From NCBI GenBank assembly GCA_009739215.1, contig VSJF01000008.1, positions 310,001-374,000 of the forward strand: a stretch of DNA of 64,000 nucleotides, written 5' to 3'. The first letter of the stretch is position 1. Each line of letters starts with the position of its first letter. Origin of the DNA: Floccularia luteovirens. Lineage: Eukaryota; Basidiomycota; Agaricomycetes; Agaricales; Squamanitaceae. The notes under the pieces were generated by a model, which saw nothing but the letters and a program-made list of their open reading frames with translations, searched no databases and was not told the DNA's origin. Shown here in pieces: positions 35,749 through 46,641 of the stretch. A program made the translations under genes and the position numbers.

Positions 35749-38244
35749 ATGAGTGCGAAAGCACCTCAAAGCTCACAGGAAACACCTGCACGTCCTAAAA
35801 GTGTCTCTCACTCCGAATATCGCTCCAATCTTCTGATATCAGCTCGTCAAGCTGTCATTGAGGACTTAGGCTCATGGATACCGGAAGTTGAATTTGAATA
35901 CCTGCTTGACAATATCATCAGGTATAACGACGTCGATGTCATAGAGACAGAATCCAATTTGCTAAAATCTGGCTGTCTTTCACCTGAAACTGGGTGGTCA
36001 AAGTTTGCCACTTCGCCGTCCAAAAGTAATAAAGACGAGACGGACACTTTCGCTCCTTTGAAAGACGTACGTGAACAAATACTCCAGCACACAGCTTCTG
36101 TCGATCCCCAAAATACCAACACGGAAGTAACGCTCAACTATCGCAGCGAACCTAATCAAACCCCAGTATCAACGCGTTATAATACCTCCCGTCCTGATGG
36201 GTATGGCCACTTGAGCGAATCCCATCCTTATAGCACAGCTTCATGCAGAGTAGATGGTGTATCAGAGGTTGACTGGCTTGATATTGGTTATGCCGAGGAG
36301 TACAAAAAGGCAGATAGCATGAAAAATCAGGTATGATGTAAGTGAGGAAAACAGCATGCTTGTTCGCGACTTGATTCCATTTCCTTCCCCCCCAAGAATG
36401 CTACAAAGATTCTATGGAGCTTGCAACATATCATGCGGAATGATCCACGCCGAAGATACACTTTTGGCATTACCATTGAAGATTCAAACACGCGATTGTG
36501 GTTTTGTTGCCGGAGTTCCGTTCTGGTATCCAAGTCATTTGACTTCATTAAGGTTTGGTTGTTGTCCATACAATATTGTACATTTACTAATGGACTACAG
36601 GAACCCAGGCAGCTCATCCGGCTGGTCACTTCGTTATCCCTTGCCTCTCCTACTCAACTCGGATGGGACCCCACCATGAAACTTGTCCGCGGCCTAGGAA
36701 AACCTGCAAAAAATATCTGGGCATATGATATACAAGGTTCACAGTAGGGATAAAGATGGGAACCTAACAACCCAAATATATCGCACTGAAGATGTACTAG
36801 TCTGATTTTTCGGCTGATGCAATCCGTGGTCCGTGCAACTCGAGTATTCAAGGCCCGTCTTGTGGACGCAAACGGGGAAGGTCGTTGGGGATCCAGTTGT
36901 TGTCAAGGATGTTTGGTTGGATGCAGACCGCCCTAATGAAGCCGAGATACTGAAGATTATTCTCGAAGGATGTTCCGACGAGGAGAGAAAGTACTTTTTG
37001 ACCATCCTTGCGCATGGTTCCTGTTGTTATTGACGATAGAGATGATCACACTCTGGACCTCATCCTGAATGGCGTTGATATCAACTACCCTGAAGTGAAT
37101 GAAAACTCGGAAACTCCGACAAACAATTTCTTCAGAATAAAAACTAGACCAAGCGACCAGGACCCGCGCACGTTCGATCCAGCCAAACATCATTCTGATA
37201 GCACTGGTTCACATCGGATGGCCTCATTAGCTGCAAGAGCGCGAAATGGCCATCATCGATTTAGTCACAAAGTCCACACCCGTTTCGTTTACAAAGAGGT
37301 GTGCAGTCCTCTATACAAAGTCCGATCCACCAAGCAAATATTCTTAGCCCTGCAACATACTGTAGAAGGTCCATCTCCATCTCGTCATCGGTTCCAATGT
37401 CAACTCAACATATATTATAGGATTAGAAATAATGAAAAGGAAAGGTTTTGTTCATCGAGATATCAGCCCAGGCAATATTCTCTTTATAGATGGCCAGGGA
37501 AAATTGACTGATCTGGAATATGCAATTCGTAAGGGCTCAGGAGGGAAACTCGATGTTCGAACTGTGAGTAGTTATTGTAATTTGAATGTCTGTCTCTTAC
37601 TGGTTATTCACGAGTAGGGAACAATCGATTTTATGGCAATTGATGTTGAGAGGGGTAGTTACATCATCGGGAATGGCGACCTAAGATTTTCTATGGAAGT
37701 TCCATTTGTCAAGCCATCAACTCCGACCTTTATGCATAATTATCTTCATGATTTGGAATCAGTTTGGTGGGTTGGAATATGGTCTTTAGCATGGAGCTGC
37801 CTGGAAGAAAATTACGATGTCATTCCTGCTTCAATTTACAAACAGCGGCGTTTTGTGGAGAGATTATTTGAACACACTACGCACACTACAAGCTCCAACA
37901 GAGAAGACTTCCTCATAGCGGCTGACACGTTTCTCACCATATTCGACTACCTTCCATCGCAACTCCACAATAACCTAGTTGTCTTTGGCGTCATGAGGAG
38001 CCTACTCTTGGATAGCTTCGCCGCTCATATCTCAGAGCGAACTATCCATGAAGAAATATTTACCGATATTCACTCCAAGTTTGGTACTATATTGGATGCC
38101 GCCCAGAGACTTGAGGATATCAATATCTACCCTCTACCTTCTATCAAGCGTCCGAGGACTCCCACTATGTCAACGGCAAACGACGAAAAGCCGGATTCAC
38201 AATCCTCGAAGCGTCAGAAGCAAGGATCTTTGGATTCGAAATAG
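35749..38244 (+). CDS. FunK1-type protein kinase (copy B), five +1 frame breaks in the N-lobe
   Basis: ATG 35749 opens MSAKAPQSSQETPARPKSVS and a FunK1-like N-terminal region through VREQILQH. Exon 2 (about 36395) has LWSLQHIMRNDPRRRYTFG and LGWDPTMKLV. From 36720 to 37017 the frame changes five times; each change is cured by dropping one base (near 36730, 36800, 36831, 36875 and 37015), giving SDFSADAIRG, RATRVFKARLVDANG, KVVGDPVVVKDVWLD and KYFLTILAH in one order. Beyond that it is clean: SPLYKVRSTKQIFLALQH, an intron 37370-37420, then KGFVHRDISPGNILF (HRD loop), DLEYAIRKGSG and LHDLESVWWVGIWSLAW, ending in a basic tail at 38244. FunK1 kinases are an agaric-expanded family of unknown role. 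It may be a real kinase with sequence errors, or a recent pseudogene. Confidence 0.75.
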
Positions 38245-38779
38245 TGTCATTACAAATAACTGTACGTGTACACAATTTCATGTTTATCCAATAACAAATT
38301 TGTAGGAGATAGGGCTCCAATAGAAATACATATTGCTGACTATGGTGAACCCGTGCAGAGTTCCGGTAAGAACAAACCAGTTATAATAATGAATTTTTTT
38401 GCTCACATGCAGGTGATTCCAATTTAGAAAAGGCTCGTGATTCCACCTACAGTATCGGAATTGTTTCTCATGCACCAACAATCCGCATTTGAGCACAAGT
38501 TGTACTTTGACAACTATGCTTTGACGATTGGGTTCATTCATGCACAAGGTGCCCATGAATAGAGAGATGTAACGTATGTTATATCTCAAGGCGTTAAATA
38601 TCAACCACTGCCGAAACATTACAACTAAAGGTTCATATATATGCTAGCGAGACAACTAAGAAAAGATTTGTACCAAACTTCGTGTAAAGACCTGCTACAT
38701 CGGCAGCCTTCTGGCTCATGGCTATATTATATTTCGCGGGGATGATCACGCTGCAACAACACTGCAGATAACTATGTGA

Positions 38780-39950
38780 ATGGCACCTGCGAAGTGGTGG
38801 AGACTAACACTCGTTCTTTATATTTCAACCTTAAAGCTGGACCCAAACTCAGCCCTGCATTTCATTCCGCGAGACGTTATTCGGATAGTTCGAGCTCATT
38901 GCACGACTTCAGAGGTTACAAGAAATAGCCATCATAGGCTTCAACATACGGCCCACAACCGTTTCGTTTATGAAAGTGGAGTACAGTCCTCTACACAAGG
39001 TTTGGTCCATCAAGCAAATGTTTCTAGCCTTGCGACATGCTACAAAAGGTTCATCCTCATCTTGTCGTCAATTTTAGTGGTGACTCAACACATAAGTATC
39101 ACAGGATTAGAAATAATGTATAAAAAAATTTTCGTTCATCGAGATATCAGCCCCGGCAATATTATCTTTATAGATGGCCAAGAAAGATTGACAGAGCTGG
39201 AAAACGTAATTCCTACGGCATCAAGAGGGAAATACGATGTTCGTATTGTAAGTAGTTTCGTCACCTGAATGCCTGATCTCTTATGATTATACACGAGCAA
39301 GGAACAATTGATTTTACGGCAATCGAGGTTGAGAGAGGAAACTACTTGATCGGAGCCCGGCCTATCGTTACCCTTGCTGCATGCACTCGTTGCCCTACTA
39401 GGGCCTCCAACTATCAGGACGTCTCCGATCTTCATGCATAATCATCTTCATGACTTGGAATCAATTGGTGGGTTGCAATATGGTCTTTAGTATGGAGCTG
39501 CCTCGAAGAATATCACGATGCTATCCCTATGTCAATTTGCAAACAACTGTATCTTACGGAGAGATCATTCTCATGCATCGTAGCCATCAATAGAGAACAT
39601 TTAACAATTCTCCCTCATATACAAGAAACTTCCATCAGAACTTTACGTCATCTCGTGGTCCTTAGCTACATAAGGGCCCTACTCTTGGACAGCTTTGCCT
39701 CTCATATCTTTGAGCGCACTTATCCATGATGAATGTTTATAGACATTCACTCCAAGTTTGGCGCCATATTGGACATTGCCCGGGGACTAATGGATATTAA
39801 TATCTACCCTCTCTACCTTCATCAAACATCCGAGGCCTCCCACTAAAGCAAACGACAAAAAGCAGGGTTGTTGATGTTGATCCTCGAAACGTCAGAAGCA
39901 GGATCTTTGGATTCGAACAGCGTCATTATGAATAACTTTGCAAGAGATAG
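38780..39950 (+). pseudogene. FunK1-type protein kinase remnant (copy C)
   Basis: It is similar to the C-terminal two thirds of copy B. Segments include NRFVYESGVQSSTQGLV, matching FVYKEVCSPLYKVRS after frame shifts, then KKIFVHRDISPGNIIF, HLHDLESI-like DNA near 39450, and LLLDSFASHIFERT near 39690. The frame is broken many times, the N-lobe is absent, and LEYAIR has become LENVIPTAS. The 3' flank (cgtcattatgaataact) still matches that of copy B, showing common origin by tandem duplication. It is a non-functional relic. Confidence 0.75.
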
Positions 39951-40019
39951 AGAGTACTAGAAAAAATCAAGTGGTTCAGAAATAGATATATTAAATAACC
40001 AAGTGTACAAATTTGCACC

Positions 40020-42310
40020 CCAACCCTGGAATCCCACCTCATTTAGCATTACTTCTCAGTTCTTGCATCACCATTGCATAGATAGAAGCATCATTTATAT
40101 TTGTACGATTTCAATCACCTTATTATTCTTGGGAGAAAACTTGTCTCCCAGTTGCCTTCTCTTCTCTGAAGAAGTTTTTAAGATTGTTTCTGGAGTCATG
40201 AGGAGAGGATATCCTGAAGCCGACGGACCGTTCGAATGCCGTGTGATCACATGACCGAAGAGTGCTATTCGTTTTGGACCAACAGGAAAGACTCTTACAC
40301 ATTCACAGATGCACCATGAAGTTAGAGGGAAACTCATTCGACGTAAACAGTACCCGGACTTTGGCAGTCAAGTGGTCAAGAGGGAACCAGCAGACTTTCA
40401 ATCTGACCTACTGGGGTTTTTATCTACGTTTATAAGAACATAGCCCACTTGCTACCCTCGCCTCGGATCACTTTGGCCATTTCTCTGGCTACAATCCTGT
40501 CTGCCTGCTCACTGGGATGTAACTCATCGAACCTGTAGTATACTCAGTGAGTGTTTTTTCGTCATTCTGGCAATAACTTCATTCTTACCACAGGAAGCTG
40601 TCTCTATCGGTACCAATTGCGTCAGTGCAAACATTATTGTCACTGTTCAACTCGAATACACAAGCATGGACAGCCCCTGTTATATTCAATGGAGCCGTCC
40701 CATTCAAATACAGCTGCGGGTGTGCGAACATATCCGCGAAGAGGGAATGTGAATCGAATATCGCTATGACAGTAATGTCAGCAAAAGTTCTTCAGCACTA
40801 GCGTTGATATAGACTTACCGATATGCGCATCATGGAGGGTATCTGCTAGATTTTGTAGCATGATTTTAGACAGGGCATTTCCACTCAGGCACGAGTTCGG
40901 TCATGAACACACTCCACTTCTGTGCTATTTCTCTGTGCATTCCAAAATCTGTTTGGATAAGATACGGGTGCAGTAAAGAGGAACATTTTGCAGAGGTATC
41001 ATCTAGTAATGGTGGTTAGTTGATTTGCAATCCTATAATTCTGTGAATTGACCTACGTTCTGGAATATGAAGTTTCTTGCGCCGGTCTCATACAATGCCT
41101 TTGACCCAATTTCACCATACATGTCATGACATCGACCAGAGAAGCTGTGTCCGATCCAGTTAGAAGTGCATTCGCACCAACATCATTTGTCCCCAGCCAT
41201 AAAGAATAGACCGTGTCTTGACTGTTGAGCACTTTCAGACTCCCGTTATGCTTTTCGGTAAAGTACGACGGGAGCTGGCTCTCAAAGAGTGATGGGAATG
41301 GCCTGAATGTTAAGGTTGTTCGAGCAGGTTGCTCCCTGACTTGGCGAAAGGGAATAAATCGACATGCGCAAATCCCGCTGCATAGATCGGCCATGGGGTA
41401 CCCCCATCTGATATACTGACTACATCAGTATAACTGTCTCCGAAAGTGACGAAGTTCTTTATCTGTCCCTGGTTTGAATTGGGATCCCGATTTGGCGTAT
41501 GCAGGTAACAATACCAAAGAGATGCAGAGTGTAACGAATTTTGAAAAGTGCATTGTGGAAGATATGTTGACCAATATTCTTTGAGACGTGAGTCTATTCA
41601 TACTATTTCTCAACAGTTTATATTGGGTATTGATGCAATGTCTTTTAGTGCGACTCAAACTAGAGGGTTCTTTTCTCTTACACAGAATGAAGCAATATAT
41701 AGGGTCAGAAGACTGAGGAGACTTCTTGAACACCTGTTCAACTTGTCACGAGGAACTGTAATTTTTTCAGTTCATGGAGATACTTTGGCCGCAGTTCTGA
41801 TTTACCAATGAGAAGCTGCTGTGTTTGAAAAAGAAGTTGCTAATAGATACAGCTCCCGTTAGCATACCTTCTTGTGAACAAGTGTAAATATAATGCTGGA
41901 GCTTCCACTCAGAAGTAACGCTTCCATGATGACGGTTTTTCCCGATACCCTAATCTCGCCAGGTCCGCACTTTCCAAAGACTGAGAGGAATAGATAAATC
42001 AAGTGGACCACCCCTATAATATAGTGAGCTACATGCGGTTTTATTAGTTTGTTTCGTCACTTAAATTTGACGACACGCTAGTAGTAGTAGTTATAGTAAT
42101 GGATACAATAAATAATTTCACAAAATAGTAGTATGTATGGATGTTTTTGTCCGGCTCCCTCAGTACTCTTGATCTAGCTAATGTCTAATTGGTGCCCTGG
42201 ATGAATCCAGCCACGGTGTAAGAATGAAGAGATATTCACGGGACATTGATAATGAGGCTGGAGAAAATATCAGCTGAACCTACTTAGTCCAGTTCCAACA
42301 AGAGATATGC
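40020..42310. repeat. Direct segmental duplication, unit 2
   Basis: Second copy of 32920-35270, same orientation. It keeps the same order: 3' flank, esterase pseudogene, upstream flank, and the terminal block with ccagttccaacaagagatat near 42290. The two units are 7 kb apart and enclose FunK1 copies B and C. Divergence by eye is moderate (about 15%), so the duplication is not recent. Confidence 0.75.
40430..41553 (-). pseudogene. SGNH/CE16-like esterase, frame-broken second copy
   Basis: Start MHFSKFVTLCISLVLLPAYAK and the SGNH pieces LWLGTNDVGAN and FDELHPSEQ-type DNA are present, but the frame breaks first after QFKPG. Compared base by base with the intact copy, coding DNA has eight single-base insertions: near 40888, 40917, 40973, 41101, 41110, 41315, 41332 and 41470. 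There is no single-base deletion; the only deletions are 3 nt (signal peptide) and 9 nt (last exon), both in frame. Splice sites of the intact gene are conserved. As written it cannot encode the enzyme. It might be a pseudogene or a real gene with insertion errors. Confidence 0.8.
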
Positions 42311-42504
42311 ACATCTATCACTCGAACTCTGAAACTTCCCAGTAATTCCCTCAGTATGTGAACAAAGTGTTGCTGATGTATGAAGCTTTCCTGAGCTAGC
42401 AGACTTGAAAGTTTGATTTAGGTACCGATCTATCTTTGCAAAGGACTTAGTGGACTTCGTTCTGCATGATTAATATTTGCATTGATCAATTGATAATCTA
42501 AGAG

Positions 42505-42841
42505 TCGTGAGATACATTGGCATAAGTCCATACCAAAGGGCGCACCAATAGCTTTGCCTACCTCTGGTAGCCATTACGATGATGCATTCTACCCTAATGC
42601 AGATCAGTTCGATGGGTTTCTTTTTTCGAGGATGAGTGAAGAGAACGCCACTGAACCTCATTTTCTCCCTCTCAAACATGAGAAACACGCTTGTCCAGGA
42701 AGGTTTTTCGTGGAAAGCCAGATTAAGCTTCTCTCGACATTTCTTTTTAGGAATAACTTGTATGCCAAAATTGAAAGCAACAGTCAGGAGTCATACACAG
42801 GAGTTTTCAAATTAGTGCCAAAACCCTTTTTAGTATTATGA
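42505..42841 (+). pseudogene. Cytochrome P450 C-terminal fragment
   Basis: The frame has IPKGAPIALPTSGSHYDD, PNADQFDGFLFSRM, and the haem-binding block PLKHEKHACPGRFFVESQ with the axial Cys, followed by a normal P450 end (VPKPFLVL) at 42839-42841. Everything before, such as the I helix and ExxR motif, is missing upstream, where only duplication DNA is found. The usual FGxGRHxCPG is degraded to LKHEKHACPG. It is the stub of one final exon, not a functional enzyme. Confidence 0.75.
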
Positions 42842-42979
42842 TCATTATTTTCTCTTGAATTATACACATAATATAAAGTACCCTGTATGACAGATTCAAA
42901 ACAGAAACTATGCAATAAATGCCTGAACCGAATCTGAAAAATTTTGGAACTACATATGGAGTGGGGGTATTGATTTAGT

Positions 42980-44218
42980 TCAAGATGGTTGCTCACACAG
43001 ATACCTATTTTTCAAATACCGCGTTTGCCTGATCCTATCAACCTCTATGGGCCCCGTGCAAGCACCATCGGCTTTACATGCCACACCAGCGCCTTTCGGA
43101 CCCCTGCCTAGCTCCCAGCTCAACCCAAACACCTTTCCTAGACTTAGGCGAAGTGAGTCGTATACTGCTTGGTGAGGAGCAGGATGTATAGAGTTAATAA
43201 TATGTTGGTGAATGAGTCCTGTGGAAGGAGAGAAAGAGTATGTAAACTCCCTAAGGAACAATTAATCAACTTGAGCTAGAATACGACGAAGAAGTACTTA
43301 CACTTCCCACTTTCCTAGACTGCCGCTCACTCGAGCTTTACCTGTGACGCTCAGACGAATGACCAAGCTCTTTTCCCTATTAGATTTACTTTGATTCCAT
43401 GTATGGTGTTCATCTAGTTCAGGGGATCCGGTTTGAGTTGGCGGTTTTGGTGAATTGACTACTGCTTTGTTTACAGCAACTTTAAGGTCCGAGTAAAGAG
43501 CATTCATAGTGTGTCTTACGAAGAGAGACGATGCCATGTATAACGGAAGACCTTACACACACGTCAAACATCAAACACGTCTTTGTCATAGATTTGCACC
43601 GGCCTACCTTCGACATGGAGAGTTTTCGGAAATGGTGTAGGCAGTGGAACAGGTGGTGTATATTCTAGCCGAACTTTGGAACTATATATGCTCTCGATAT
43701 CGGAGTTAAACGTATGATAGTCAAGCAGATTGCCGTTTTCATTCGCGGCAGGGACGTGAGATGTCCTGGGCGAACCAGTCGCGTAATCGATAGAAGTAAC
43801 AAGTCCCAAATTGAAGAAGTCGGGTAGAGTATTCTGCAGTAGATCGATAGCACGGCCTGAGGTTTGTGCCATGTAAGCAACCAAGGATAAGGAGGCTGAG
43901 AACAAGTTATGGCTAACCAGTGCGAATATGCCATTCATGATCAGAAATATCTTTGGGCGATTTATCTTCGGAATGGGGTTGAGAGTCAGGGGGAAGCTTC
44001 GAACGCAACCCTAGGCCGGAAAAGTTTGGAGGCTTGTGGGTAGAAAGGTTGGTAAGAAGCTCCTGAGGAGCAGACGAAGAGGTGAAAACCAGATGATGAA
44101 TGCCTCGGTGTGTGGGTACACTACATGGTGAGGAGTGTCCAGGGATGCTACGTGTTATGTGCTGGGGTCGTGGCATACGGTGAATGGGAAATGTAACGCA
44201 GGCATGCCTGCTCAACAT
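42980..44218 (-). CDS. DUF2358-like protein, possible mitochondrial
   Basis: Start ATG 44218 (MLSRHACVTFPIHRMPRPQH) gives an Arg/His-rich, acid-poor N-terminus that could be a mitochondrial presequence. After an intron at about 43926-43868 comes GRAIDLLQNTLPDFFNLGLV. Two further introns (about 43559-43500 and 43312-43263, the first with an uncertain border) join YSDLKVAVNKAVV, RLSVTGKARVSGSLGKWE and FTYSFSPSTGLIHQHIINSI, then YDSLRLSLGKVFG. The pattern of an alpha+beta SnoaL-like unit with 'tGkarvsG' and 'hhi.sI.PaPhqavYd' resembles DUF2358 proteins, known in fungi and plants but of unknown function. The TGA is at 42980-42982; homologs may stop slightly earlier. The frame is intact. It lies next to PSF1 on the same strand. 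Confidence 0.7.
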
Positions 44219-44324
44219 TATCGGGATCGAGCAGGCAGGAATGAAGGAACAAGTCACAATGTTTAGAAACAATCGTTTTGTTTGGCAATAACCCTCGATC
44301 CAAACAAACACAATTCCTCCTTCT

Positions 44325-44927
44325 CTAAAGTCGCACTTCCTCCAGATACCCCTGCATAATGAGAGGTTCGATATCAGCCCGTCTCACCATAAATCTCTGT
44401 CCCTTTTGGAAGTCAATCGTTCCCAACTCCGTCTGAATCACTCCACACTCTCGGACGACTTTCACAAGAACGTGTAAATCCTTCGGTGGATCTGTGATGC
44501 TGGCCATAATGTCTAGTTCATGTGAGAACTCAGAACGGAGCTCCATTACAGAGGCGTTGTACTGCCTCAAATAATCGACCTCATTAGGTGATAGCTTGCC
44601 GCGTATATCTTGATTCGATAACATCTCCGGTAATGCTCCGCCAACTGCCCAATACATATCCCGCAGACGATCAAGGCGATGAGAGTGATATGCGAGAAGA
44701 CAACGTTTATTTCTATTAATGGTAGTCTGGATAATAAGGAGTGCTGGTGCTGGAGGTGCTCCGTCCACGATCAAGTCCAATGCAGCTTTCTCGAGATCTC
44801 GCTGTTCGCGTACGAGCATACGGACAAGAGGGTCGTTATATTTGAGTAGCGTGTCAGTTTGCGTAGACCTACGCGCTTCAAGAACGAGCTGAGTGGAGAG
44901 CTCGCCGTATTGACGCGTATCGTTCAT
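44325..44927 (-). CDS. PSF1: GINS complex subunit Psf1
   Basis: A single exon of 200 residues, the usual Psf1 size. It starts MNDTRQYGELSTQLVLEARR and has the helical A-domain with RNKRCLLAYHSHRLDRLRDMYW, the most conserved Psf1 block, then an acidic linker. The short B-domain ends ELGTIDFQKGQRFMVRRADI and IMQGYLEEVRL. Psf1 is one of four GINS subunits; with Cdc45 and Mcm2-7 it forms the CMG replicative helicase in the nucleus. The absence of introns is notable against intron-rich neighbours. The 100-bp space to the DUF2358-like gene's start is small, and both are on the minus strand. The call is strong and the frame is intact. Confidence 0.95.
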   Translation of the reverse strand: MNDTRQYGELSTQLVLEARRSTQTDTLLKYNDPLVRMLVREQRDLEKAALDLIVDGAPPAPALLIIQTTINRNKRCLLAYHSHRLDRLRDMYWAVGGALPEMLSNQDIRGKLSPNEVDYLRQYNASVMELRSEFSHELDIMASITDPPKDLHVLVKVVRECGVIQTELGTIDFQKGQRFMVRRADIEPLIMQGYLEEVRL

Positions 44928-45239
44928 TGTGGGTTAGGTTAACTTTTTAGTCACGGCGTGACGATCGTGTTCTTGCTAACTCAATAGCAGACTTTGTTGC
45001 TCATGTTACAAAATAAATTAATAACCTTTCATTAGATCCAATAACTAATAGTTTATTGCAGACCGAGAGAAAAATTCGGGAAAGTAACAATGAAAAAAGT
45101 ACGTACTCAATATACAGAGCCAGTTTTGGGCAGTAGCTATATACCCATCCCAAACAATGTCCACTTAATAACCCGTGCAGTATGAATATGTACCGACTTA
45201 GATGTTATATGAACGTGTTCGCAGCTCATTTGAGGTTTG
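44928..45239. other. Intergenic region upstream of PSF1, nothing recognised
   Basis: About 310 bp between PSF1 and the 3' end of the unknown gene on the same strand. AT-rich; contains the PSF1 promoter by position. Confidence 0.35.
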
Positions 45240-46266
45240 CTACGTCTCCTGTCCCGCAATCCCTAGGGCGTTAGATGAAGTATCGACTCTTGTGATTTGA
45301 ATGTTGCGTGGTGTTGTAGGCCCACTATGTGATGACCAAAATGAGTCGTATGTCAAGGAGCCCGACCCAAATGCGAACAGATCTTTAGCTGTCAAAGAAG
45401 TCATACTCTTCTGAGATGATTGGGTTCTGGAGACACGTGGCTTTTGTGGTTTTACATTTGGGTAATGATTGGGAGGTGGTGAGGTTGTGCTCATGTTTGA
45501 AATAGGCGTAGTGTCCATTAATATATGAGATTGTGTGCTAATTGGTTGGGGCTGTGGCTGATAGTTCTGGGAGGTTGTTGGTTGAAGGGAGATCTCGGAC
45601 GAGTTTTTATTGGCCGGTGAGGGATAATAATGGTCTTGATTATTTGGAGTATTTGTCCCAGAGACATAATGAGTATTCAGGGGCGTGACCACGGAGTACG
45701 ACGGAGGGTGAGAGTTTGTAGTAGCAATACTGACGGAATCGGGATGGTTTGCATTCGTAGTTGCATCATCGCCACTTGTACCAGTTGGGGTGCGAAATAG
45801 ATTTAAGGTGCCAAGTTTAAATGATAATGATGACTGTGTTTGGCTAGCGGGGGATGTAGAGAATAAAACGGGGTCTGTATGTGTGGTGGCTAGTAATGGA
45901 TATTGTTTTAGTAGACCTCGTGAGTGGGAGTGGTGGAAATAGAGATTTTCGACTTCATTCAGACTCTGTTTTTGCTGCAAGTGAAGTGGACCTATTATTA
46001 CCGAAATCCTAGGCGATGCAAAACCGGAACATACCCAACCGTGCTCAACTTTCAGTCTTGCGTATTGAAGACGTAATCGTAGCTGTCGAGATAACTATGG
46101 AGGATCTTAGTGAGTTCCATCGTCCCCTTGTGTCACACACTGGGCAATATTACAGAACAATTAAAGAATTTGAACGTACAAAAGTTACCCTTGACTTCTC
46201 CCATGTCTGTTTGCGTCTCTTCTCATGTTCGTTGGCCTGAATCGCTGGAGATGAAGGGGTAACCAT
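45240..46266 (-). CDS. Unknown protein: basic helical N-terminus and S/T/P/N-rich tail
   Basis: Three exons join in frame: 46266-46189 (26 codons, MVTPSSPAIQANEHEKRRKQ), 46094-46035 (LSRQLRLRLQYARLKVEHGW) and 45974-45240. The second intron uses gtatgt and a cttgcag acceptor and gives HGWQKQSLNEVENLYFHHS. Total is 290 residues. The first 65 residues form a basic, probably helical module rich in Arg, Lys and Gln that seems conserved in basidiomycetes, from memory. The rest is low-complexity and disordered, ending with SLTAKDLFAFGSGSLTYDSF. I cannot assign a function; a nuclear or nucleic-acid-related role might suit the basic N-terminus but is a guess. The single long exon alone lacks an ATG, so the small upstream exons are needed. 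It is divergent from BNA1. Confidence 0.68.
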
Positions 46267-46641
46267 GCTTAAGAAGTATAAGCCTGGCTTCCTCTGGTGA
46301 TTTTCCGGACACAGTACGGGGAGAAGATTGCAACCAGTCAGTATCATAAACATCTTCGAAACCCCATCTTGCTTACTTGATAGTCAAATAATCAATACTT
46401 AACTAGGCTCGTTTTCTGGAACATTAAGAAATGACCAGCTGTGAAAGCATAGGACAACTGGTGTAGGCGGTTAGTGTAGAGGCTTACGACTGTGAAGCGC
46501 AAAGGCTTAATTCAGTTCACGTGTATAATCACGGGATAAATGTTGGAGCTCACGTGAAGATGTTCTTGATCTTATCTGATATTAGAAATGCAATTAAGAG
46601 TGCTAATCCTAATACTAATCGTTTTGTTTTCATACCTAACC
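46267..46641. promoter_or_regulatory. Divergent promoter region with two CACGTG E-boxes
   Basis: The 375 bp between the divergent start codons of the unknown gene and BNA1 contain CACGTG at 46518-46523 and again at 46551-46556, 33 bp apart, 85-125 bp before the BNA1 ATG. Paired E-boxes suggest a bHLH factor site. Function is inferred. Confidence 0.4.

Noticed and set aside
46455..46530. tRNA-like stretch (ggttagtgtagagg ... gttcacgtg)
   Set aside because: The acceptor, anticodon and T stems do not pair; only loose similarity to A and B boxes.
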